Shown: in pieces, positions 1-11,862 of the stretch
How positions within the stretch are numbered: the first letter of the stretch is position 1
Layout of the letters: every line of letters starts with the position of its first letter
Source: Climacium dendroides
Taxonomy: Eukaryota > Streptophyta > Bryopsida > Hypnales > Climaciaceae
Assembly (NCBI GenBank): GCA_950106755.1
Contig: OX467082.1
Coordinates: 10,664,001 to 10,728,000, forward strand
Length of the DNA stretch: 64,000 nucleotides
Reading direction: 5' to 3'
The notes under the pieces: model-generated
Seen by the model: only the letters and a program-made list of their open reading frames with translations
Database searches by the model: none
What the model was told of the DNA's origin: nothing
Position numbers and translations under genes: made by a program

Positions 1-1375
1 CACTAAAATCACAAGGCCTTCCGTAATATCACATTTTTATAGTGTGTGATATTATAAAGTTCCATAAATGTAAAATGTGATATTATAGAGGTAAGTGATA
101 TTATGGAGGTTTCATATTTCTTGGCTTCACACTTCATTTTACTTCCACAATTCTATAATTTTTTTTCTTACTATCAAATGCTTTGTTAGATTGAAATAAT
201 TTTGGATTCTACAACAAAGTATTTACAAAGTCTTTGCAATTTGACAAATTTGCATTTCAATTCTTCAATTTTGGTCACCATTGTTTATAAGTGGAAAAAT
301 TTATCAAGTGGTGGCATCTTTGCAATGTTTTCATGTTTGCAAAGATTCTTTTTTTAAAATTATGATATAAACATTTTCTTTAATTACTTTCTATTGCACA
401 ATATATGTATTTCCAAAAAATATTGTATGAAAATGTTAATATTTTCATTTAAAGATTATACATACTTTATTAATCTACATTCTATCACATGAGAAATTGA
501 TGAAAATAATATAGTTAATGCTTAGCAAAGCAAGTGCCAACTACTAATCATCGTACTACTAAAATCATAAGTCCCTCTATAACATCACAAATGCTACTAT
601 TAATACTAGGGGCTCATGCTTGCTATGCTATGCATTCATTATATCACGTATTAATAAAAATTTGATATATTTGAATAGAATGCATGATAATGATTTCGAT
701 AAGTTTTTAAAATAATTATTTTAATTATTTTGTAAAAATATTTCCAATCATCGCATACATAGAAATCATGTTTTTACACAATGTGATATTATTGAAATAG
801 AGTAGCAGTTCACAATCACTTTTGTAATATCACTTTTTATAAAGGATGATATTATAGAAATAATATAGTCCTTGCAATTGAGGTAATATTAAAGAGGATC
901 AATATGGTGATATTATAAAGGTAGCAATTCCATTGCATTTCTATGATTTTGTGCTTTTGTGAGCTTTGAGCTTCTGATTTTAATTTGTTATTGCTACTAC
1001 CAAATGATTTGAGAAATTTATTAGATTGAAGCAATTTTGGATTTCACAACAATTAAATTGTTCACGAAGTATTTGAGATTTACAAGTTTTTTCTTTAAAT
1101 TCTTCTATTTGGGTTGCCATTGTTTGTAACAATTGAATCAAATTCCTAATACATTCTAATGTATGTGTATCTTTTACTGTCTTCATCATTGCATGTATTT
1201 CATTCATCATTCATTAAATTTCTATTGTTTATTTTAGTATATGCTTATTTATAAAAAAGAATTATTGGTAATTCTTGCTTTGCATTCTATCTAATACATA
1301 AAAAATTCTAATGAAATTCTAATGGTGAATGCGTAGCATAGCAAGCACCAACTACTAATTAGATGAAAAAAATAG
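1..1375. repeat. Decayed DNA-transposon sequence with GATATTATAGAGG-type subrepeats
   Basis: The short motif GATATTATA(G/A)AG recurs near 47, 78, 104, 847 and 909, with its complement-like partner AATATCAC near 26 and 823. The stretches 121-330 and 935-1130 resemble each other and are followed by similar CAACTACTAAT sequence near 540 and 1350, so the segment seems to hold two or three diverged copies of one small element. The minus strand of 980-1210 reads as a 76-residue open frame that could be a transposase remnant, but no family is recognisable. Clean termini and target duplications were not found. Confidence 0.45.
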
Positions 1376-3348
1376 TTTATCATTCAATTTCAAAGGAGAG
1401 AGGGTACTTGAATGCTAATTATTAAATAACAGTTTGGCATATTCTCTCATCATAATATAATTTATATTATGAAGATGTTGTTTAATTTACTCATCATCCT
1501 TGTAGTGTATTTTGGCCTCTTCTTGCTATTTAATCTTAATATGAATTCTAGTCATAAAGGTGAACTATTAGTATTCAAGTCCAACTAATTACAAAAGTTC
1601 ATGAAGTTTAGTTTTTGGAAAATTTGAAAAGTTTGAAAGATTTTATATTTCATCTGAAAGAAGAACTTTGTACATATAACTATGAATTTTTTAGTTTTTT
1701 AATTTTATAAAGATACTCTAACTTTGATTTATACTATAATAAATGCTCTACACTATAATGTGCACTTATTGTAAAATTTTCAGATTTTTTGAGCATGTTT
1801 GCATTTGATATGAATTTTCTTCACTTTTTGGTTAAAAAATTTACAATATTTTTAGATTTTTACAAAAAAAACAAAAAAATCTTCAAAGTAGTAGAAAACA
1901 AACATAAAAAATTCATTCATATACTATTGCAAAACAAGAACCAATAAAGTAAAGGATTTTAACCATTCTAGTTTAAAGATTTATGGTTTGAAAAGAACCC
2001 ATTCAATTCATCTGCATAATTGTGAAAAAGTATATTGTAATCGATGGTCAAATTTAGTATGAAAATAATTCTAAATGCAAAAGGTAAAGTTTTGTTATAG
2101 TATTCTAGGATAGTATTTTTTAAGAAAAAAATTCATATGGAGAAATAGTGAATCTTTCTATTTTTAAGCATCTATTGCATCATGGTTACCATTATTTGAA
2201 TTTATTATTTGGCAAAGAATGCCAATCCTAACTAGAATGGTTATATATATGAGATTCCAAGTTTTATACATATACTTCTAAAAAATACATGAAACCTAAA
2301 TTGGGTTGCTTTGTCCAATCTTTGAGCATCACAAATTTTGAATACACTGAAAACTTAACTTAGAAGAGGGGGAATCGGAATAAGTTGTCACCATGATTAT
2401 TTAGAAAGCAAACATTTTTGAAAAGTAGAGAACAAATTTTTGACTTCTAGAAACTACTTTTTACATTAGGTTTGAACTTTTGAGTTACTTTTAGGTTTAC
2501 AACAAGACAAGGGTATGTCTAAAATGTAGTTTCTAGCTATTCTCATCAAAATGTAAACATCATAAAAGCTTACCAAAGCAATTTTAGTCTAGGAAAACCT
2601 AAGATTTGTTTTTTGATTGCACATCTAGATGGAACTAGCAGCCTTTAATCCTTGAAGGACCAAGAGGGCACAATGTGTACTCTCAAAATTTTCAATGGCA
2701 AATTCGTAGTAGGTGAAATAAATCTCAATGTTTTATAGACTAGGCTTCTGTAGACTAGCAAGTTGACATACTTGTTGCATTTTCTGGTTTTCAAAATTTC
2801 AATGTGGGAAATATTTAAAATTGTATTTAGGAAATGTAATCTCATGGAGAAAGGAAGAAAATAAAATATACATTTCCAAGGAAACAAATAGCAAAGATGG
2901 CAAGAATAATTTCAAGTCTTTATTTTGAACAATTGAATTGGGTTTGAAGAATTTTTTCAAATTTGTACTTTTAGCAATATAAAAACATAAGGTTCAATTC
3001 AATGTGATTAAGAATATAAAATAACTAAAATGATTCCAAATTTTCCAAAGATCTTATAAAAGTATATTAACAATATTGATTATTAAATTTAAAAATCATC
3101 AATTTTGTGAATCTTAGCTTTCATACACCTTTTGTTTGAAAATGTATACAAATTTGAGAGAGTACTTTTTTTTCTTCATTATTTTGGATTAAGACATACT
3201 TCATTTGCCTAAGATTCCAATACAATTTCCTTGGGGTGTTAAAAAAGCATTGTTCATCTTCTTATAATTTTTGTTCCCCAAGGCCTTTAAATTCAAATGC
3301 AAATTTTGATGAGAAAGTGAAGTTTGATGGATATTGTTGTGAAAAGAG
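1376..3348. other. AT-rich spacer, no gene seen
   Basis: Low-GC sequence with many A and T runs. Only short open frames without recognisable motifs occur (for example minus 2645-2887), and nothing here supports a gene. The CCAATTGG motif that fills the next block is absent. Confidence 0.6.
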
Positions 3349-3830
3349 GAGGTCTATGGAATACTAAATGGGTGCCGTTGTCATCCAATGACGACGATCG
3401 TGACCTACTCCACCTCCATGTCGTCCTACCCCAGCGAGACTGAAACCCTAATGACCTCCACTGAAACCTATAGGACGTCGACGTCGACCTGCTCTACCTC
3501 CACGTCCTCCTAGTGCACAGCGACTGAAATCTATAGGACGGTGACCGAATCGCTTGACATGTGTAGAAAATCAGGGCACTGGAAGGGGCCTCCAATTGGG
3601 TCTGAGATGTTAACGTATTCATAATCAATGTTGTCTAAAACATTTGGACGTACACCAAAACCTCGGAATTTTAGCAATTGCCCATATGTCCGGGCAGCCC
3701 GGACCTAAATTTTGGGTAGGACGACGAGCCCCGAACCTGACCAGATCTCGAACCTGAATGTCAAAGCAAGTCCTGGTTCCTAGACTAGTTGCCCTCCCCC
3801 TTGTATCAACTTTTCCCTCTCTTGATTGCA
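3349..3830 (+). repeat. Left arm of a diverged long inverted repeat (partner near 50490-50880)
   Basis: GGTCTATGGAATACTAAATG at 3355-3374 recurs in reverse complement near 50844-50866 with small differences. Inward from it both arms have GACGTCGA-rich sequence with GAAACCTATRG-type phrases, and further in both have GGGCAGNNC...CCTAAA(A/T)TT...GGGT...CCGAACCT (3694-3740 here). The arms are diverged but keep the same order of blocks. They lie at the outer edges of the CCAATTGG-rich territory, as expected of terminal inverted repeats of one large element. An alternative is two independent inserts of one smaller repeat in opposite orientation. Confidence 0.5.
3401..3572 (+). repeat. Two tandem units of about 86 bp
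   Basis: GACCTACTCCACCTCCATGT at 3401 and GACCTGCTCTACCTCCACGT at 3487 start two similar units. Each continues through a CAGCGA(G)ACTGAAA phrase to an AATGAC or ATAGGAC end. The units lie inside the left inverted-repeat arm and are GC-rich compared with the flank. Confidence 0.6.
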
Positions 3831-4195
3831 TTTATAAATGACATCCCTCCATTCAATTGCGTGGTTTTAGATTGGTATGCTCTTCAATGAGCCCTCGATA
3901 AAAGTTGCATCACCAATTGTGTTCGCCAATTCTCAAAAACTACTACAAATTGTTCAACATTGGTAGGGGCCCAGGTCTGCAAGAAGTAAACTTCCAATCT
4001 CTCTTGTGTCACATTTGCTTCTTCTTAATCACATTAATAAATAACAAAGACATTCCATTGCCTGGTTTCCAATTGGTGTGTTCTTCAGTGATGTAGGAGT
4101 CCTCGAGTGAAGCAGTTGCAACAGATTTTTGTATCGCCGATGGTGTTCCACCAATTCACCAAAAACACAAATTGTTCAACATTGGAATTACAGCT
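3800..4195 (+). repeat. Direct repeat of about 170-190 bp, two copies
   Basis: 3800-3970 and 3990-4190 resemble each other. Both have a CTCTCTTG...ACATT...ATAAAT start, a TGGT(G/A)TG(T/C)TCTTCA(A/G)TGA middle, and a shared end reading ACAAATTGTTCAACATTGG (3947-3965 and 4157-4176). Noncoding, and rich in CAATTG-type sites. Confidence 0.6.
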
Positions 4196-4254
4196 ATCCA
4201 AGCCTTCACCTTCCTCACATGATGGGTTGACAAAAACAGTATGTTAGTTAGAAC

Positions 4255-4515
4255 ATGGAGAATCTATTGCCAACTGCAGAAGGTTTAATTCGACAAACAC
4301 CAATTGGAATTGGAATGTGCGGAGCATGTGCGGTTCTAGACTTTTGCTCAGTGGGAATTAGCAGTTTAGGGTTACAAAGTCCGATTGATTGGGACAAATG
4401 TCATCCTAACTTATTGAGGACGATTACCAATCGGAGGGATGGGCAAGGAGGCAGATTTGCATGGTCGTTTGAATACAATCAAGCCTGTTTGAATAATGTG
4501 GACTCGTGTACATAG
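4255..4515 (+). CDS. Possible small ORF, 86 residues, unrecognised
   Basis: An ATG-started open frame of 86 codons with five cysteines (including CGAC near residue 22) on the strand opposite to the neighbouring genes. It contains several CAATTGG/CGATTGG motifs, which encode recurring Ile-Gly and Ile-Asp words, so part of its openness may simply follow from the motif having no stop codon. No domain is recognisable, and its status as a gene is doubtful. Confidence 0.2.
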   Translation: MENLLPTAEGLIRQTPIGIGMCGACAVLDFCSVGISSLGLQSPIDWDKCHPNLLRTITNRRDGQGGRFAWSFEYNQACLNNVDSCT

Positions 4516-5149
4516 GGTCTCCCATCGACTGTCACTGACATACGATCACTCACAATCGGTTAGAGTTCTTCCCTTCATCGGATTGATGGCACTCAACATA
4601 CACATAGGTGTACCACTTCCAAATTGAACTCACTACTAGTCCATAATTAAATCACAGCTTTAGTTACAATTAGGATCAATCCATTACCAAACCAAAATTG
4701 TTTGACAATTGTCTCAACGAATCCATTTTGCCAATGGGAAACATCATAGCCTACATAGCCTTCCGCATCAAAATAATTTGAAAATCAGATTGAAGGAATT
4801 TACTACCAATCGGTCCTAAAGTCCACATTCTGTACCAATCCACCAAGTAAACAAGCAAAATCGATCCCAATTGCCTTGTACCGATATTAATCTTTATCAT
4901 CTTCACTGCCAATTGGTAAAACTTACTCACATATAACCAGAAGCTGGCAGATATTGATTAACTCTTGCAGGCTTGTAGTACTTCAAATGACCATGTCAAT
5001 CTCACCAACAAATTTCTCCCAATCGGATAAATTCAGGAGTACAAAACAATGGAGCAATGGAATTCAGCAATGAATCATATTCAATTTTACACACATGGGC
5101 AAAACATACAGTACATTAATTGCTGAAGACAAAAGATTATGCTCAAAAT
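4516..5149. other. Motif-rich noncoding stretch
   Basis: No convincing frame on either strand. CCAATTGG or a one-base variant appears near 4555, 4911, 5021 and elsewhere. The sequence is probably the distal 3' flank of the 212-aa gene and its shared downstream module. Confidence 0.5.
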
Positions 5150-5395
5150 CGTTTTACTTCTTCTGGTTTACAGTATCCTGCTACGCTGCACAAGACGACT
5201 GACCTACCGATTGGTCAATAAGCAGCCTAAACGCCACATGAAAATGGGGACTACCAATTGGGAACTAACATTAGAAAAAGCGCCAACCTCTCATCCCCAT
5301 ACCCTATTACCAACTACTTCGTATAAGCCTGAATACTGCCCTTATAATCAGGGAAAATGTCCACTATACCCTATATATAACATTACAATACTGGG
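5150..5395 (-). promoter_or_regulatory. Shared downstream (3') module, copy at the 212-aa gene
   Basis: About 230 bp here align with 12362-12598. Both have CTACNCTGCA(C/A)AAGACGA, GACCTACC(G/A)ATTGGT, AA(A)CGCCACAT(G/A)AAAATG, a GAAAAAGCGCCAAC-like phrase, TATAAGCCT(G/A)AATACTG, and a terminal TATA-like CCCTATA run. In each case the copy ends within about 15 bases of the stop codon of a minus-strand gene. The conserved position suggests 3' UTR or terminator sequence, or a promoter firing the other way from the TATA-like run; the sequence cannot decide. Confidence 0.65.
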
Positions 5396-6021
5396 CCAAA
5401 TTCTAGCCGATTGTCAAATTCACTCTTCTGCATGAGACACTCGAATGTAGAACCTTCTTTCGTCCACGGAACACCCTGGTCTCCGATCCATACCGAAAGC
5501 CGCCTCCTAATCATCTCCCGATTGGAGTCCGCTTCATTCTGCACGCCCAAAATCAGAGAATGACAAATTGCTGTGGCTGCATTCCACCAAGTCACATCCA
5601 AATTCGGAGTCCGTGTCGGGGAATCGGCACTCCAAAACAATAGGCATACGTTGTGATGGGATGGTTCAGTCTGCCCAGTACATCCGAGTCCAGGTTGGTA
5701 AGGGAGTGACTCCAATTGCGGACACCCACCACAAAATATCCAAGCATCTCCTTCCCGATCCCACTTGTACTCACATATAAATCTGAAAGAAGGAGGCTGG
5801 CCTATTGGAACATTCTCCAAAGTCACACTCCGCATGTCACCAATCGACAGAATCCAAGCTGCACGAAACGAGCACAGACGTGGGCCGATGTCGCACTGTT
5901 GCCAGAACTTTATGCTCACCTCGCCACTGTCTGACACGGTTACCAGAATATCTCCAAACCTTGGAGTATGGTGGAGGTCGGAACATGTCTCCCAGCAAAA
6001 TTCACCGATTGGAGCAGCCAT
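5383..6021 (-). CDS. Intact 212-residue protein of unknown function, element 1
   Basis: A single uninterrupted frame from ATG at 6021 to the stop at 5383. It is the only undamaged gene in the CCAATTGG-rich blocks. The product has no predicted membrane segment. It is rich in Trp and Cys, with a central FCGGC...GLGC cluster (about residues 95-115) that could bind metal, and a basic NREMIRRRL stretch near residue 168. I recognise no family. It shares upstream and downstream modules with the HECT and integrase genes, so it probably belongs to the same element and is co-expressed with them. The frame contains several CAATCGG/CGATTGG motifs, read as Pro-Ile-Gly. The large uninterrupted length and the shared flanks support a real gene. 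Confidence 0.6.
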   Translation of the reverse strand: MAAPIGEFCWETCSDLHHTPRFGDILVTVSDSGEVSIKFWQQCDIGPRLCSFRAAWILSIGDMRSVTLENVPIGQPPSFRFICEYKWDREGDAWIFCGGCPQLESLPYQPGLGCTGQTEPSHHNVCLLFWSADSPTRTPNLDVTWWNAATAICHSLILGVQNEADSNREMIRRRLSVWIGDQGVPWTKEGSTFECLMQKSEFDNRLEFGPVL

Positions 6022-6364
6022 TGTGAATGCACGAAAAACACTGCACTAAACACCGCAAGTCAGACAATTGGAAACTACGACAAGCAATCTTTTACATTAG
6101 GCCTTCTGTTACATCCACCGCAAAACATGGAATGGACTCCTAAACTATATTCTGGGATAGCAAAAGAACCGATTGAAAACCGCGACGGGAAATGGGAAGC
6201 GCCAACTTCCACGAAAAAAGTGCAGCCTCGTCCCCTCCTTCAGGTCCACGATACAAAGTTCTCTTCCTGTAGGTGAATTGCTTTCAATTCAGTTGCTCTG
6301 CTTTATGAGCCCATCGGGATCCCTCTTCGAGTCACTCATGAGGCATTTTCTGGGTTTCAAGGAG

Positions 6365-6545
6365 ACAACGACGGCCACTAAGTCCAGCACTGGTACCGTT
6401 GTCCCAATAAGCAATCAATGAAGAGAATGCTCCTGTCCAGTATTGTAGTATTGCTAGCACCCCTGTCCCAATAGGCAATCAATTAACTTAGTGGGTACTG
6501 CATTTCACCATAGGTACGACTCTCCCAATAGGCCATCACGGAATC
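6365..6545 (-). promoter_or_regulatory. Shared upstream (5') module fragment with 61-bp tandem units
   Basis: CGACGGCCACTAA at 6369, then GGTACC and CCCAATA(A/G)GC, match the modules at 11753-11862 and 14690-14795. It lies about 350 bp upstream of the ATG of the 212-aa gene, the same place as in the other two genes. Three CCCAATARGCNATCA phrases follow at about 6405, 6466 and 6526, a spacing of 60-61 bp. A promoter or enhancer role is inferred from position only. Confidence 0.55.
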
Positions 6546-7067
6546 GCACTTCCCCATCCATTGCGGCTACGAGATTTAATACTTACATATTTCATTGCAT
6601 CAAAAATAGACCCGTCTAGCATGTGGAGCATCACCATTGCCACATATGTAGGCCACCACCTCTGCGGTAAGGTGTAAGATGATAGCCGCCGTATAATTCG
6701 AAAATATTTCTAGTTCACAAATTGGCTTAGTCCCATCACATCACAATAAGATGTACTCATTTCTGCGTACTGGAAACTTTCATGCAGCCTCCTATGAATT
6801 AATCAAATCCTCACATTCTCACAATAATGTCAAAATCGGATCTCACGCAACAATTCTGATATACACTTGGATCGACGAGTTCATTCCTCCCATTATTTCA
6901 TTCTCACTTTCCATCTCACAACCAATTCGACAAGCATAAAATCAAACAAGATGTATGGAAGATGCTACACAATTCAATAGAAGTCTGGGAATTCTAATGA
7001 TCCCATCATCTTCCTATGCGCCAATACAAAATCAAAACATAGCATATAATTGTTTACCTTCGGCTGC
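6546..7067. other. Motif-bearing intergenic DNA
   Basis: Lies between the upstream module of the 212-aa gene and the 3' flank of the HECT gene. A 62-codon plus-strand frame (6751-6939) has no recognisable feature. A few CAATTC/CAATTG variants occur. Nothing else seen. Confidence 0.4.
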
Positions 7068-7300
7068 GAAGTTCTTCCTACTACGCTGAGGACAACTAAC
7101 TTCGCTCTTGGAAAACCCGACCCTACATGCCGCATGAATCCTGGAAGTACTAATCAACTGAGCACCCTTTACAATGTCCATCACTAGCTAGACACCTTAG
7201 CCGATTGGTAACCACGATGTATAAGCATCGATAATACTCTCCACGATGTTCGGTAGTCCTATCTACTAGCCAGTACAATTGCAGCAATTGGATACTAATA
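7068..7300 (-). promoter_or_regulatory. Diverged third copy of the shared downstream module
   Basis: CCTACTACGCTGAGGACAAC near 7077 and CCGCATGAATCCTGG...ACTAATCAACTGAGCAC near 7120-7160 align in order with the better-conserved copies at 5165-5265 and 12375-12475. It sits immediately 3' of the HECT gene stop. Identity is low, so this call depends on shared position as much as on sequence. Confidence 0.4.
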
Positions 7301-7305
7301 CTGAT

Positions 7306-10300
7306 TTAAGCATTCCCATACTCCATGTGGACACAGGCATAATTTAGCTTCGCAGTCATCACCTCATCGCTAGAGTACTTCGGCACTGTCAACGTCCAGA
7401 AGCAGGTGGAAGCTTCAGGCAACCGATCGTCCGACAATGTGGGGGGCCCTCCAACAATTGTAACAGGCTCATAAGCAAAGAAGTCACTATCGGTGATGAA
7501 CTTGTTCAGCTTATACCTCTGCGAATAGGACATGTTCAACACGACTCTCTTGAAACGAGCAATTGCGTTATCATCCATGTCTTCAAAGTGGCACATTTTG
7601 CAGAACGTCTGCGCATCAACTCCAGTTTCTGCTCCAAAACCCCCCTCTATGTTCTCTGGTACAATCTGAGCTAATGTCATGTTGATGCTCTTTCCAGTTT
7701 GCTTGGAGATGAACGCATTCGATGGTTTGCACGATGCCATCGGGAATCGAAATCCAAAACACAGGAACTGGGCAACATGCTAAGTGGAGCGGAAGACGTG
7801 CTCCAAGATCTATGACCGCAATAGGCTGGACGACTTCTCCGAGAAGAATTTGATGTCCTCCTCGGATCCAGCCACTTTCAACTTCGACACCATTATGAGA
7901 ATGTCCGATAGCTCAATGTCACCAAGGATAGATTCCCTCGCAACCGCTTACTGCTCAGCGTCCTTTGCATTGATCAACGATTTGATAGAGATCCAATGGG
8001 ATGGTTTGATTGCACGATAGTCCGATTCGTACTTGTCAATTGCTGCTCGATCCCACTCTTCAGGAATACATCCTGTAGCTAAGGCCAAGGACAATACAGT
8101 CATTGGTCGATTCACTTGCTGCCCATACATTGGCAACAAGAACAGTAAGAGGCCAAACAACTCCAAATTCTCCGCTCTGAAATTGTCGGACAATTGGGTT
8201 CGCGATAGTGGCCTCAAGTACCGCATGTGCCCTCCATCACTCATTGCAAATATAGATCCATAGGTCTACACAGAACAACACTGATTAGTCCAATTGGAAT
8301 ATTCAGAAATACGAATTTACAACAAGTGATGAGCCTATTGGACATGCCTCCATTATGAGGCCAACTGAGACCCCTATTGCTAGTTTGCTACGCAGAGGAG
8401 GCCCATGGTACATCTAGTCTACCTAGCTGTTATAGTAAATGCTAATCTGTGCAGTCCTTGCCAATTGGTAATAAAATACACACCAATTGATAACAAAATA
8501 CATGCCAATTGGACAGATTGGAAAAAATTGAAATTCACTTACAGAGGCATCATTCCAAAACTGATTCCAGCATGAGCATAGGAAGCTCCAGATCGGACCT
8601 CCACAGTCAATGGTGCCTCTCTCTTGGAAGTCATCGGCTTCATCTGAATGACGACTACCCTCCAATTGGTATTTGTACGTCACTTTCAGTAGCGGGAATG
8701 GATTATTTGCAACCTTCGCATTCCGATAGATATTCCGAAGCTCACGTAATTCTTCTCCGGGACGGACCTGTAGAATAACTCCCACGGCTCTTACATATTA
8801 AATACATGCATATTGGGACAGCTTCAACAATTGGAGGAAAGGCTATGACAAAAATATTTGTATTACCCCGACTAAAACAGGAAATCCATTAGAAACAAAA
8901 ACAACATTCAATGGAGTGAAGCACATGCAACAACGACAAATTCAATTGGAGGCTGATGAGGCTTACCAATACCGATAGAGGGCGATACTGTCTAAGAGCG
9001 TGTCGGTACTCAGTGAGAACCCTCAATCGGAAGTTGCAGTTTTGATACGAACGCCACAACTCTTCCTTCCGCCAATAGGCCTTCACAATTTCGGCTTGGA
9101 CAAGATCTGTCTTCTTGTGGTTCTCTTCAACCTGCCAATTGTGAAAGCGTTCAAGCAATGGTCCAATCGACTCCAATGGTACTGTAACATCAAGGTTCGC
9201 TTCAACAAGTCTTCCCTTGATGTCTTCGCCATCAAGGTCAATGGAGGACACTCCAAGGAAGAGATCCAATCTATCCCAAGTTCTCCAATCGGGGTGCGCT
9301 TTATTGTGGAAAAAGCTCTCCACTTGCGACACTGTCCACATGGAGAAGTCAACGTGACCTAATAGAGTGGGTACTGCGGTCTCCATGTCTTCGCTCAACA
9401 ATCTTTTTTGCACCAATCGTCTTGAATTCAGCGATTCCCAGGCCATCCGCACATGATTGTCGACAAAACTGTTCGGATCAATGGCTTTAAAAGTACTCCA
9501 GAATGTGTCTTTCGAGTTTTCTTCAGGACTTCATGAACGTGCCATGTCGACTATGACTGCATCTGGAAATTCGTCTGTGCACAAGTTATTGTATTCTTTG
9601 GTAGCCTTTGTCCATGCTTCGTCCAGTGCAACAATTGTTTCTTCTTCCAATTGGGAGAGACTACGACTATTGGGCACAGCCCGACCACATTCCCCAGTCA
9701 TGTCATCGTCCAAGTTGACAGGATTGGAGGCTGATGCACCGTGAAAATTGGGAACCGTCGGACCATTGTGATTTCGAGTGTGTGGAGGTGGACTGCTACC
9801 ACCTACATCTGTATTGTGCTCGCACGATATGAGGTCCTCCATTTCATCCAATTGAGTGAAGCAGTCAACGCTAGGGTGCTGCTGCGGTGCAGGCTCTGAA
9901 CAACAGGGAGTCGACGCCAATTGCAACCTCGGTCTCACAAAATGACCACCGTCGGCAGTTCGTGAAGACCATGTGGCAGGAAGAGGAGCATATGGTTGCT
10001 GTCTCTCCAAGACACGATCATTGCCAGGTGTTGCTCGTGATCCGAAAGTGGTCTCAAGTGACCGTTGTGTCCCACCCAGATCCTCGTCACTCTCCTCGAT
10101 TGTTGTGTCCTCTGAGTGCAGAGGGGTCGGAATAGGTAAATTGATGGTCAGAGCCCCCTCTGCAGTTGCGATGTACCAAGATACCTCCCATGCCTGTAGC
10201 TGTTTCACTGGATCAGCAATGTACACGGTAGGGCCGTATTGCCCTCGCTTTGGGATACACTTCCACATAGAATTCCGCAATAGGATGAAAGGCCTGGACA

Positions 10301-11109
10301 TGTTCGCAAAACCCTTTCCCAAGGTCCTCTGCAAACAGTAAGCAATAATGGACCGATCAATTGGATTCAACGAATTCAAAATAGACTTCACACATTCTAA
10401 GAGTTGAATATATTTATGACTTTGCCGAAATATTTGTTAAGGCACAGTACTTACTCGATCCTTTGAATTGTAAAGGTGATAGAAAAATCCCCCTTTTTGA
10501 GCCAATTGGGGTTGGTCATATATTTCGGCCGCCTTCTCAGCAATTGCGCGTTGACCAGTTCCCTCTTTAAAGGGTTCCAAACTGTAGTGATCTCCCCACG
10601 GAAGGTTAGGAGGCCTTCGTAACAATTGTTGTCCTCACACTCGTCACTAGAGTCTGCGCAAAATGAACAACCAACAATTGGATGGAATGTTAAACATTCC
10701 AATTCCGTGTAAGAAACATACTTAAAGATTGCCCTATCGGTAGAACACATAGCTATGAAGATGCCAAGTACGAAACAATCAGTAAAGCACACTACAAGAC
10801 TTCAATTGGTACCTCGACAACTCCTGTGCTTCCAGCTACAATCTCCATCCCATCGGGAATATAGAATGTCTTCGAATGCCACCTAGCTTGTTCGTGGGAG
10901 GTTAGCGGAGCAGATCGGTGTCGTGGCCTCTGTCGACTTCCAATGGTTGTCGAACGCCTGCCGGTGCGTCCAGCCTAGTAAGGACCAAAAGCAGAATTCG
11001 CAACGAAGTCCCCTAATGGATCATTTCCACCAATTGGTGTGGCTGGTGGTGTACCAACTGGAGGTCTGAGGTAAGATGGATTGGACTGGGTGTGCGTGTG
11101 TTCTGCCAT
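7306..11109 (-). pseudogene. HECT-domain E3 ubiquitin ligase-like gene of element 1, with in-frame stops
   Basis: Minus-strand multi-exon gene. Supported exons: about 11109-10815; a poorly resolved exon near 10770-10455; 10396-8967; 8767-8543; 8265-7306. The last two introns are phase 0 with GTAAG donors and CAG/TAG acceptors. The C-terminal part is a HECT domain: an N-lobe DCGGP motif (HECT D-x-GGP), and a C-lobe LPEASTCFWTLTVPKYSS, where Cys (codon 7402-7404) is the ubiquitin-accepting residue, followed by a KL..A tail and the stop. The region before it is Ser/Pro-rich, then helical. Five in-frame stops break it: TAG 10975-10977, TGA 9531-9533, TAA 7948-7950, TAG 7810-7812, TAG 7780-7782. 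The frame is otherwise preserved and the catalytic Cys is intact. HECT ligases transfer ubiquitin through a thioester; the target here is unknown. Confidence 0.75.
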
Positions 11110-11270
11110 GCTAAAGCACGAACTCAGAGCGCCCAGTAATATGCCCTTCTGCAAGAAATTTTGTTTTGCCAAAGGCTCATGAGACCCTGGTTTAAATGAT
11201 AGCCCCATCAGTCAAGGCAGAAACAACCTGCCATTTTGGACGTACCTGGAAAGCACAAAATGTGGACCTA

Positions 11271-11862
11271 AACGGACTTCTGGACTTACGTTCTTCTCTT
11301 ACGATAGCAATTAGGAAGCATCTATTCCATTCAAAAGACAAGGTCAAAACAGCATCAAACATGAGCGCATGCAGTCCATTCAATTGCTGGATATACACGA
11401 AGAAGTACATGTGCGTACCGGTGACAAACCGATTGGAAGTTCCGAAAATCAGTGAATATATGCTTCATACAATGCGTCCCAACCCTCTCACCGAAGCCTC
11501 AGACTGTCCTGAAGCGCAGCCACGAACCAATTGGTCACAGCAAAACTCCAGACTCGAAGTGGGCTGTGCAAACCAGTTCGGAGAACACAGGAAGTCCAGC
11601 TCAGAGCCAACCTCAAGCGCAGCCGCTAACCTATCGAATACAGTGAAGAGAGGAAGCGGACTGTGTAGCACTTGCCGACCTTTGTCCAAGATCCTATTGG
11701 TTAACCGTTTTGCCTTGGGAAGTACTATTAATCTACCATGAGAATGTCCGATAGCGACGGCCACTAACTGTCCCAAATTGGTACCAGTGTACCAATACAC
11801 AATTGCAATGAATGAAGTGAATGGCTGCCATCCACCCTTGGTACCCCCGTCCCAATAGGCTA
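11271..11862 (-). promoter_or_regulatory. Shared upstream module of the HECT gene, with about 330 bp extra
   Basis: 11271-11361 and 11691-11862 match 14530-14621 and 14622-14795 almost base for base. The 11362-11690 segment is absent from the second copy, joined there at AACATG/ATCC. The module lies just upstream of the HECT gene ATG (11109), as the other copy lies upstream of the integrase ATG. On the minus strand each copy also reads as part of a small open frame with shared YWDGGTKGGWQPFTSF text, so a short translated leader is possible. The ends of the extra segment are not GT-AG on the minus strand. Confidence 0.6.

Noticed and set aside
5716..6276. Several plus-strand frames over and beyond the 212-aa gene
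   Set aside because: Shorter than and antisense to the uninterrupted minus frame, with no domains.
9973..10341. 122-codon plus frame inside the HECT gene
   Set aside because: Antisense shadow; the minus reading continues in phase into exons with HECT motifs.
11196..11741. 181-codon plus-strand frame over the upstream module
   Set aside because: The homologous module at 14530-14795 does not preserve it as a protein, and its position is explained by the shared flank; no domain recognised.
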